DNA from: Leisingera thetidis
GTDB lineage: Bacteria; Pseudomonadota; Alphaproteobacteria; Rhodobacterales; Rhodobacteraceae
Assembly (NCBI RefSeq): GCF_025857195.1
Contig: NZ_CP109787.1
Location: forward strand, 933,501-997,500
DNA length: 64,000 nt
Direction: 5' to 3'
In this document: piece by piece, positions 9,779 through 16,693 of the stretch
Layout of the letters: every line of letters starts with the position of its first letter
Numbering within the stretch: the first letter of the stretch is position 1
Position numbers and translations under genes: made by a program
Notes under the pieces: generated by a model
What the model saw: the letters and a program-made list of their open reading frames with translations, nothing else
Told to the model about the DNA's origin: nothing
The model's database searches: none

Positions 9779-10420
9779 ATGCATGCAGTTGTGACTGGAA
9801 CCAGCCGCGGCATCGGCAAAGAGCTGGTGAAACGGCTGCAGGAGGCGGGGTATGAGGTGACGGGCACGTCCCGGGATCATTCCTCCGGGGTGAAGCTGGA
9901 TGTCTCCGACCCCGGCCAGCAGGCGCGTTTCGCTGCCCAGATCCGGAACCGGCCGGTGGATCTGCTGGTCTGCAATGCCGGGGTCTATATCGACAAGGCG
10001 ATGGGGCTTGAGGACTACTCGGCCGAGGTCTGGGCGAAGACCCTGGCGGCCAATGTGACCGGCGTGTTCCTGACCGTGCAGGCGATGCTGCCCAATCTGC
10101 GGCTGGCGGAAGAGCCGAAGATTGCCATTCTGTCGTCGCAGATGGCCAGCCAGTCGCGCGCACCGGGCGGCAGCTATGCCTACCGCGCCTCCAAGGCGGC
10201 GGCGCTCAATATCGGGCGCAACCTGGCCACGGATCTGAAGCCCGAGGGAATTGCCGTGGGCATCTACCATCCGGGATGGGTGCGCACCGATATGGGCGGT
10301 TGCGATGGCGATATCACGGTGGCAGAGTCCGTCGCCGGGCTGATCGATGAGTTTGCGGTGCTGAACCTGGACACCACCGGCTGTTTCCACACTTGGGACG
10401 GCCGCATTCACCCCTACTGA
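9779..10420 (+). CDS. SDR family oxidoreductase
   Basis: 213 aa, a short classical-type short-chain dehydrogenase. It has the Rossmann motif TGTSRGIGKEL (TGxxxGIG), then NAGVY (NAG motif), a catalytic serine in ILSSQMAS and the YxxxK pair in YAYRASKAA (Tyr-Arg-Ala-Ser-Lys). The loop VGIYHPGWVRTDMGG follows. These fit an active NAD(P)-dependent enzyme of the C-factor-like short group. The substrate is not evident. It is convergent with the trypsin-like-domain gene, with structured repeat copy 2 between them. Confidence 0.9.
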   Translation: MHAVVTGTSRGIGKELVKRLQEAGYEVTGTSRDHSSGVKLDVSDPGQQARFAAQIRNRPVDLLVCNAGVYIDKAMGLEDYSAEVWAKTLAANVTGVFLTVQAMLPNLRLAEEPKIAILSSQMASQSRAPGGSYAYRASKAAALNIGRNLATDLKPEGIAVGIYHPGWVRTDMGGCDGDITVAESVAGLIDEFAVLNLDTTGCFHTWDGRIHPY

Positions 10421-10442
10421 AGTGATTGAAGCACAGCAGGCA

Positions 10443-10594
10443 GAGGCTCCCGCGCCCGCAGGGGCCGGGCTGCGCCTGTCCCATTGGCTGTCTTGGGCCG
10501 GGCGCCGCGCGGATGCGCGGCGCGGCACCGTGCGCAGGCACGGTGCCATGCCCAACGGGCTGAAGGCACAGCAATGCCTGAAGCCGGGCGGGAG
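10443..10594. repeat. Structured intergenic repeat, copy 2 (three hairpins)
   Basis: Second copy of the element at 899-1061. H1 (10502-10510/10515-10523) has the same arms as copy 1, but the loop is GGAT instead of ATCC. H2 (10524-10533/10538-10547) is GGCACCGTGC/GCACGGTGCC, unlike copy 1 yet fully paired. The linker GCCATGCCCAACGGGC (10545-10560) is identical. H3 is AGGCA/TGCCT (10564-10568/10575-10579). It ends CCGGGCGGGAG. Again it lies between convergent gene ends. Confidence 0.75.
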
Positions 10595-10643
10595 TGCCTG
10601 CCTGTTCCCAAGCTGCCGGGCGTTGCGGACGCGGCGCATGGAA

Positions 10644-10670
10644 CAGCCGGCGCGGGTACCGCGCCGGCTG
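10644..10670 (-). terminator. GC-rich hairpin downstream of the SPOR/trypsin-like gene
   Basis: 12-bp perfect stem CAGCCGGCGCGG / CCGCGCCGGCTG with a 3-base loop, 40 bp past the minus-strand stop at 10710. There is no T-run, so termination is only plausible. Confidence 0.45.
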
Positions 10671-10709
10671 CTGGCTGTCTGATCAGGCCCATCAAGAGCC
10701 GGCGGCCGG

Positions 10710-12485
10710 TTACTCCCAGCAGCTGACCAGCACGGTCATGCCGGAGGCCAGCCGGGCCATCGCCGCATTGGGCAGGCTGCCTGCCGGTGCGCTCTGTGCC
10801 GCAGGGGTCAGGCCGGCGGCGCTCAGCGCGCTGCGGATGGCTTCGGCATTGACGGCAAAGCTCACGCCTTCGGGCAGTTGCTTGCCCTCGATTTGGCGCG
10901 GCAGCAGCATCCCCAGAACGGTGCCGGTGCTGTCGAGCACGGGGCCGCCGGCGTCGCCGGGCTGCGGTGCCAGTTCGAGCCTGGCCACGCCGGTGCTGCC
11001 ATCCAGGCTCTTGACGTCAGCGATCCGGCCCCAGGTGAGGCTGGGGGCTCCCAGTACGCCCTCGTAGGAGAAGCCGGAGACCGCCACTTCGGATTGCAGC
11101 CGCGGCGAGGCGGCACTGAGTTCGGCAACCGCAGCAGGCGCCAGCGGCTCGGCAGGACGCAGGATTGCGATGCCGTCCGCGGTGTTGTTGGCCGCCACTG
11201 CTGCCTGATAACCGTGGTCCAGAGTGATCCGGGTGCAGCCGGCCACCACGTCCGAAGTGGTCAGAACGCTGCCCTCGCCGTCCACGAAGAACCCGGAGCG
11301 CGACAGTTTCGGCTTGCGGATTTCCAGACCGGAGACCAAATCGATGTTTTGCACCGCATCGCCGCCTGCCGCCGGGTCCAGCACCCCATCCAGACGGGCG
11401 AAGCTGGCTTGCATGGCGGCCAGCACCCGGGCGCGGCGGTCTTCGTCACCGGCGGGCCAGATCAGGGTGAAACCTTTGACCTCGCCGTTCTTCAGGCTGG
11501 CCTGGGTGAAGGAGACGATCTTGCTGTTGCGGCCTTCGATGGTGAAGCTGTCGTTGCCGCGCTGGCGCGGGCCGTTCAGCGGCACGATCTCCAGCGTTTG
11601 CAGGATGTCGTAGAGGCCGAACAGGGTGCGCTTGTCGCCGGGCTGGCTGATCAGCAGGACCTGGGCGCCCAACTCGCCGGAACTGGCGTAGTGGGCAAAG
11701 GGCGATTCATAACGGTCGAAAGCCACTTCATCTGCGGGGATCTGCAGGCCGATGCCGGCCTTGGCGTCCTCCACACGGGCCATGCCGACGGAGATCAGCG
11801 GGGCGTTGTATTCATCCATCAGCACCTGGCGCTGAGCCGTGGTCAGCACACCGGTCGGCTCAAAGCCGCGGGCAGCCTGCCAGTCGCTCATCGAAGCGCG
11901 GGTGCCGCGGCCGAAGGCGCCGTCGATGCCGGAGTCGTAAAAGCCTGCCGCCTTCAGTGCGACCTGCAGATCCATGCGCTGCTCGCGGCTGAGCGCACTT
12001 TCGCTGCGCCGTGCCTGGGCGGGTGTTTCATCAGGCAGGTTCGACTGCAAGGCCGCCTGTTGCTGCGGTGCGGGCTCTGCCGTTGCCGGGGCTGCAGGTT
12101 CCGGCGGGGCAGGGGCTGGCTGCGCCGATGCAGCAGCATCTGCGGCCACCGGGTAGAACTGGCCGCGCAGGTTGCGTTGAAAGGCGATGAAGCTGTCGCG
12201 CGGGATCTGGCCCTCGGCGCGGTAGACCTGCAGCACCCGTTCGGCGTCGTCGCGGGCGTAGGGGCCCAGAACCACCCCGTACCAGCCGCCGCCAAGCGCA
12301 TAGCCCGACACGTCAGGCAGGCGCGCCGCATAGGTGCGGGCTTCGCCTTCGGCCTCGCGCAGCGAGGGACGGGCGGCGATTTGGATCCAGACCGCGTCCC
12401 GGCTGCTTTGCGCCGCAACCGGCGCAGTGAACGCTATGGCCAGCGCAATCAGCGGCAGGGCCAGAGCGGCAATCAGTTTTTTCAT
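10710..12485 (-). CDS. Exported SPOR-like / peptidoglycan-binding protein with a degenerate trypsin-like domain
   Basis: 591 aa. Signal peptide (MKKLIAALALPLIALAIAFT..., cleavage near APVAAQ). Residues about 31-113 look like a SPOR domain, followed by a Pro/Ala/Gln linker, a PG_binding_1 domain (about 165-225, with GIDGAFGRGTRASMSDWQ), a central region, and a chymotrypsin-fold domain from about 395 to 530. In that fold the His box LTNxHVV reads LTTSDVV (Asp412 where His is expected) and the Ser box GDSGGPV reads GDAGGPV (Ala512). The Asp-box equivalent (TADGIAIL, Asp437) remains. It is therefore probably a peptidoglycan-located, non-catalytic protease fold. Monocistronic, convergent with the SDR gene. 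Confidence 0.86.
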   Translation of the reverse strand: MKKLIAALALPLIALAIAFTAPVAAQSSRDAVWIQIAARPSLREAEGEARTYAARLPDVSGYALGGGWYGVVLGPYARDDAERVLQVYRAEGQIPRDSFIAFQRNLRGQFYPVAADAAASAQPAPAPPEPAAPATAEPAPQQQAALQSNLPDETPAQARRSESALSREQRMDLQVALKAAGFYDSGIDGAFGRGTRASMSDWQAARGFEPTGVLTTAQRQVLMDEYNAPLISVGMARVEDAKAGIGLQIPADEVAFDRYESPFAHYASSGELGAQVLLISQPGDKRTLFGLYDILQTLEIVPLNGPRQRGNDSFTIEGRNSKIVSFTQASLKNGEVKGFTLIWPAGDEDRRARVLAAMQASFARLDGVLDPAAGGDAVQNIDLVSGLEIRKPKLSRSGFFVDGEGSVLTTSDVVAGCTRITLDHGYQAAVAANNTADGIAILRPAEPLAPAAVAELSAASPRLQSEVAVSGFSYEGVLGAPSLTWGRIADVKSLDGSTGVARLELAPQPGDAGGPVLDSTGTVLGMLLPRQIEGKQLPEGVSFAVNAEAIRSALSAAGLTPAAQSAPAGSLPNAAMARLASGMTVLVSCWE

Positions 12486-12668
12486 TGTCAGGGCCTCGTA
12501 TCCCGGAAGTACTCTTGTTCTTTGCCGCGGAGGTTAAGCATTTTGCGGCGGCAAAGGGAACTCCTCATCACGGGGGGAATTGCCGGCCCGTTGCCGCATT
12601 TCCTCAACTTTTGCGCCGATGCAGGGCGGGCAGGGGCCCGGAGGCGGCGGCGCAGGGGCCAGAGGGCG

Positions 12669-12697
12669 TTGACCCTGACCATAGGCTTGCATAGGAA
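12669..12697 (+). promoter_or_regulatory. Possible sigma-70 promoter for glyQ
   Basis: TTGACC at 12669-12674 and TAGGAA at 12692-12697, 17 bp apart, 45 bp upstream of the glyQ ATG. The -35 is good and the -10 weak. Confidence 0.35.
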
Positions 12698-12741
12698 GAT
12701 CCCCGCAATTGCTGCCCCAGCTGCCCCTAAAGGGATGAGAA

Positions 12742-13683
12742 ATGACCCAGACCAATGGCGCGCCGCGCTCCTTCCAAGAGATTATCCTGAGGCTTCAGAA
12801 TTACTGGGCCGCCAAGGGCTGCGCGGTGATGCAGCCCTATGATATGGAAGTCGGCGCCGGGACCTTTCACCCGGCAACCACGCTGCGCTCGCTGGGGTCC
12901 AAGGCCTGGGCTGCGGCCTATGTGCAGCCGTCGCGCCGCCCCACCGACGGGCGCTATGGCGAGAACCCGAACCGGCTGCAGCATTATTACCAGTACCAGG
13001 TGCTGATCAAACCCAGCCCGCCGGACCTGCAGGAGCTGTACCTTGGCTCGCTGGAGGCAATCGGCGTCGATATGGCGATGCATGACATCCGCTTTGTCGA
13101 GGATGACTGGGAGTCGCCGACGCTGGGGGCCTGGGGTCTCGGCTGGGAAGTCTGGTGCGACGGCATGGAAGTTTCCCAGTTCACCTATTTCCAGCAGGTC
13201 GGCGGCCATGACTGCCATCCGGTGTCCGGCGAGCTGACTTATGGGCTGGAGCGTCTGGCGATGTACATCCTTGGCGTTGATCACGTCATGGATATGCCGT
13301 TCAACGATCCGGACGCGGTGATCCCGCTGACCTATGGCGATGTGTTCAGGCAGACCGAGGAAGAATACGCCCGCTGGAACTTTGACGTGGCCAACACCGA
13401 AGTGCTGCTGCGCCATTTCGAGGAAGCCGAGGCCGAATGCGCCGCCATTCTGGCGCAGGAGCACATGGATCCCAAGACAGGCAAGCGCATCATCATGGCG
13501 CATCCCGCCTATGACCAGTGCATCAAGGCTTCGCACATCTTCAACCTTCTGGATGCGCGCGGGGTGATTTCGGTCACCGAGCGGCAGGCCTATATCGGCC
13601 GGGTCCGCGCACTGGCCAAGCAATGCGCCGATGCATTCGTGCTGACCGAAGCCGGCGGCCATGCGGCCGAAAGTGCTGCCTGA
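12742..13683 (+). CDS. glyQ: Glycine--tRNA ligase, alpha subunit
   Basis: 313 aa, typical of the bacterial alpha2beta2 GlyRS. This subunit carries the class II catalytic core that makes glycyl-adenylate. The opening [20 protein letters not shown], the catalytic segment [15 protein letters not shown], and [20 protein letters not shown] are near-invariant in GlyQ. The C-terminal helical part ends in a short Ala-rich tail. glyS follows about 650 bp downstream with one small gene between, all on the same strand, so the two subunits are probably co-expressed. Confidence 0.98.
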   Translation: MTQTNGAPRSFQEIILRLQNYWAAKGCAVMQPYDMEVGAGTFHPATTLRSLGSKAWAAAYVQPSRRPTDGRYGENPNRLQHYYQYQVLIKPSPPDLQELYLGSLEAIGVDMAMHDIRFVEDDWESPTLGAWGLGWEVWCDGMEVSQFTYFQQVGGHDCHPVSGELTYGLERLAMYILGVDHVMDMPFNDPDAVIPLTYGDVFRQTEEEYARWNFDVANTEVLLRHFEEAEAECAAILAQEHMDPKTGKRIIMAHPAYDQCIKASHIFNLLDARGVISVTERQAYIGRVRALAKQCADAFVLTEAGGHAAESAA

Positions 13684-13700
13684 GCAGGGAGCTGATAGTT

Positions 13701-14255
13701 ATGGGAAAGTTCCTCGCTCTGATCCTGATCGTCTCCGCCCTCGCCGCTGGGGGAGCAATGTATTATCTGCAGGTTTATGGCTTCTACGACGAGGTCGAGC
13801 TGCAGCCGGGCCGCGACGTGGTGCTGGTGCCGCTGGGCGGCGGTGAAGCGCAGCCGATTGCCTATTCCGGCTTTGAAGCCATCGACGCGGACAGCTCGCC
13901 GATCCGCTACCGGGCCTGTTTCCAGACCAAGGTCACACCGGACGAGCTGGCACAGGTTTTTACCCTGTCCGGCAAGACCGAGCCGCGCAATGCTCCGGAC
14001 TGGTTCACCTGCTTTGATGCCGCAGCAATCGGCGGCAAACTGGCGGAGGGCACCGCCAAGTCCTTCCTGTCGGTCAAGAACATCTCCTATGGCGTTGACC
14101 GGATTGTTGCCGTCACCGGCGACGGCCGCGGCTATGTCTGGCACGAGCTGAACGACTGCGGCCAGAAAGCCTATGACGGCACCGTGGTGGGCGAGGAATG
14201 CCCGCCCCGTCCCGGGGCAGGCGAGGCACCCGAAGCCGGGCAGGCGGAAGAATGA
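13701..14255 (+). CDS. DUF6446-like membrane-anchored protein between glyQ and glyS
   Basis: 184 aa. It starts with one hydrophobic helix (KFLALILIVSALAAGGAMYYL, residues 3-23) that fits an uncleaved signal anchor, so the remaining ~160 residues face the periplasm. The soluble part includes YRACFQTKVTPDELAQVF and DWFTCFDAAAIGGKL with two conserved-looking cysteines, a third cysteine at HELNDCGQKAY and a fourth near the end (GEECPPRP). I recognise it as the small protein often found between glyQ and glyS in Rhodobacterales; its role is unknown. The stop of glyQ and this ATG are 17 bp apart. Confidence 0.8.
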   Translation: MGKFLALILIVSALAAGGAMYYLQVYGFYDEVELQPGRDVVLVPLGGGEAQPIAYSGFEAIDADSSPIRYRACFQTKVTPDELAQVFTLSGKTEPRNAPDWFTCFDAAAIGGKLAEGTAKSFLSVKNISYGVDRIVAVTGDGRGYVWHELNDCGQKAYDGTVVGEECPPRPGAGEAPEAGQAEE

Positions 14256-14328
14256 CATTCTCCGCTGCACCGGCTCTTTCCCGAATTTCTGCTGCGCCCG
14301 CCCGCGCGGCCACCCGTGAGGACACCTG

Positions 14329-16518
14329 ATGCCCGATCTGCTGATTGAACTGTTTTCCGAGGAAATCCCGGCCCGCATGCAGGCGCGCGCCGCCGAGGAC
14401 CTGAAAAAGCGCGTGACCGACGGATTGGTCGAGGCGGGCCTCACCTATGCCGGCGCCGCGGCGCTGTCGACACCGCGCCGCCTGACTCTGGCGGTGGATG
14501 GCCTGCTGGGCGAAAGCCCCACCCTCCGCGAAGAGCGCAAGGGCCCCAAGGTCGGTGCGCCGGACAAGGCGATCGAGGGTTTCCTGCGCGGCGCTGGCCT
14601 GAGCCGCGACCAGCTGGAGGAGCGCGACACCCCCAAGGGCGCGGTCTATTTCGCGATGATCGAAAAGCCGGGACGGGCGGCGGCCGAAATCATCGCCGAG
14701 GTGCTGGAAGACTGTATCCGCAACTTTCCCTGGCCGAAATCCATGCGCTGGGGCGCAGGATCCCTGCGCTGGGTTCGGCCGCTGCATTCGATCCTGTGCA
14801 TCCTGTCGGATGAGGCGGGCGCGTCCGTGGTGGATCTGGACATCGACGGGATCAAGGCGGGCAACACCACCCGCGGCCACCGCTTCATGGCGCCGGAAAA
14901 GATAACCGTCACCGGTTTTGATGACTACGCCGCCAAGCTGAAACGCGCTTTTGTGGTGCTGGACCCCCGCGAACGGGCCGAGGCGATCTGGCAGGAGGCG
15001 ACCAATCAGGCCTTTGCCAGCGGGCTGGACGTGGTCGAGGACAAGGGCCTGCTGGCCGAGGTCGCGGGTCTGGTGGAATGGCCGGTGGTGCTGATGGGCG
15101 CGATTGATGAAGAGTTCCTGCAGCTGCCGCCGGAGGTTTTGCAGACCTCCATGAAGGAACACCAGAAGTTCTTCTCGGTGAAGAACCCCAAGACCGGCCG
15201 GATCGAGAAGTTCATCACCGTGGCCAACCGCGAGACCGCCGACAACGGCGCGACCATCCTGGCGGGCAATCAAAAGGTGTTGTCGGCGCGTCTGGCGGAT
15301 GCCAAGTTCTTCTGGGAGAACGACCTGCGCACGGCGAAGTCCAAAGCGGGCATGAGCGCCTGGGTGGAGAACCTCGGCAACGTGACCTTCCACAACAAGC
15401 TGGGCACCCAGGCGGCGCGCATTGACCGCATCGCGGCACTGGCCCGCGAGATCGCGCCTGTGGTGGGGGCCGATGCGGATCTGGCAGAGCAGGCCGCCCG
15501 GGTGGCCAAGGCCGATCTGTCGTCTGAAATGGTCTATGAATTCCCGGAACTGCAGGGGCTGATGGGCCGGTACTACGCCGAGGCGGCTGGCCTGCCGCAA
15601 GAGGTGGCGAACGCCTGCGAAGCGCATTATTCGCCGCTGGGGCCGGGCGACGACGTGCCGTCGGAGCCGGTTTCGGTAGCGGTGGCGCTGGCCGACAAGC
15701 TGGACACGCTGACCGGCTTCTGGGCGATTGATGAAAAGCCGACCGGCTCGAAAGACCCCTTCGCCCTGCGCCGCGCCGCGCTGGGGGTGATCCGGCTGGT
15801 GCTGGAGAATGATGTACGTGGTTCGCTTTGGAAGCTAAACTTGCGTGGCTTTTCTCAGCACGTAGTCAAGGACGGGTCTGAGTCTGATTTGCTTGCTAGG
15901 TTCAAAGAGCGTCTCAATGAACTTCTTTCTAGGGATTTGCCCACAGCGGATAGCGAAGCCTCCGAAGAACTGGAGCATGCGCTGAAAATCCCGGTAGACC
16001 TCCTCTCCTTCTTCCACGACCGCCTCAAGGTCTTTCTGCGCGATCAGGGCATCCGCCACGACGTGATCGACGCCTGCATCGCGATGGAGGGCAACGACGA
16101 CCTGACCCTGCTGGTGAAACGCGCCCGCGCACTGGAGGACTTCCTGAAGACCGAGGATGGCGAAAACCTGCTGCAGGGCTTCAAACGCGCCAACAACATC
16201 CTCTCGAAAGAAGAGGAAAAGGACGGGGTCGAATACTCATACGGCGCCGACCGCAAGTTTGCCGAGGATCCCGCGGAACAGGCGCTGTTCGATTCGCTGG
16301 AGGCAGGCGGGGCGGCGATCTCCCCGGCTATCGAGGCCGAGGATTTCGCGGCAGCCATGCGCGGCATGGCCGCCCTGCGCGCGCCCATCGATGCGTTCTT
16401 CGAGGCGGTGCAGGTGAATGCGGAGAGCGAAATTGTCCGCCGCAACCGGCTGAACCTTCTCAGCCAGATCCGCCAGGTCTGCGGCCAGGTTGCCGACCTC
16501 ACCAGGGTCGAAGGCTGA
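14329..16518 (+). CDS. glyS: Glycine--tRNA ligase, beta subunit
   Basis: 729 aa. Beta subunit of the heterotetrameric GlyRS; it binds tRNA-Gly and carries the HD-like and anticodon-binding (DALR-type) regions. The start MPDLLIELFSEEIPARMQ, the KSMRWGAGSLRWVRPLHS block, LQTSMKEHQKFFSV and LADKLDTLTGFWAIDEKPTG are classical. The C-terminal helical anticodon domain includes NRLNLLSQIRQV. Codons about 495-544 (15811-15960) are unlike the rest: I count 74 G+C in 150 bases (49%), with many A/T-ending codons, in a segment that is variable in the family. The frame is intact, so the protein should work. A perfect terminator follows. Confidence 0.97.
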   Translation: MPDLLIELFSEEIPARMQARAAEDLKKRVTDGLVEAGLTYAGAAALSTPRRLTLAVDGLLGESPTLREERKGPKVGAPDKAIEGFLRGAGLSRDQLEERDTPKGAVYFAMIEKPGRAAAEIIAEVLEDCIRNFPWPKSMRWGAGSLRWVRPLHSILCILSDEAGASVVDLDIDGIKAGNTTRGHRFMAPEKITVTGFDDYAAKLKRAFVVLDPRERAEAIWQEATNQAFASGLDVVEDKGLLAEVAGLVEWPVVLMGAIDEEFLQLPPEVLQTSMKEHQKFFSVKNPKTGRIEKFITVANRETADNGATILAGNQKVLSARLADAKFFWENDLRTAKSKAGMSAWVENLGNVTFHNKLGTQAARIDRIAALAREIAPVVGADADLAEQAARVAKADLSSEMVYEFPELQGLMGRYYAEAAGLPQEVANACEAHYSPLGPGDDVPSEPVSVAVALADKLDTLTGFWAIDEKPTGSKDPFALRRAALGVIRLVLENDVRGSLWKLNLRGFSQHVVKDGSESDLLARFKERLNELLSRDLPTADSEASEELEHALKIPVDLLSFFHDRLKVFLRDQGIRHDVIDACIAMEGNDDLTLLVKRARALEDFLKTEDGENLLQGFKRANNILSKEEEKDGVEYSYGADRKFAEDPAEQALFDSLEAGGAAISPAIEAEDFAAAMRGMAALRAPIDAFFEAVQVNAESEIVRRNRLNLLSQIRQVCGQVADLTRVEG

Positions 16519-16564
16519 CTTCCGGCACGCTTTCATCGTTCCGGAAACGACACCCGCCGGAAGC

Positions 16565-16596
16565 ACCGGCCTTTCCGCGAGGAAAGGCCGGTTTTT
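16565..16596 (+). terminator. Intrinsic terminator of the glyQ-glyS operon
   Basis: 12-bp perfect stem ACCGGCCTTTCC / GGAAAGGCCGGT, loop GCGA, followed by TTTTC, 46 bp after the glyS stop. Confidence 0.92.
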
Positions 16597-16693
16597 CATT
16601 TCCGGACGGGTCCTTGGCGTCACCGGGCTGTTACAAGACCCTTGCGTGGGCGCGTCTTCTCCTTATGGTGACTTTCAAAGGAGACGTGCTGCA

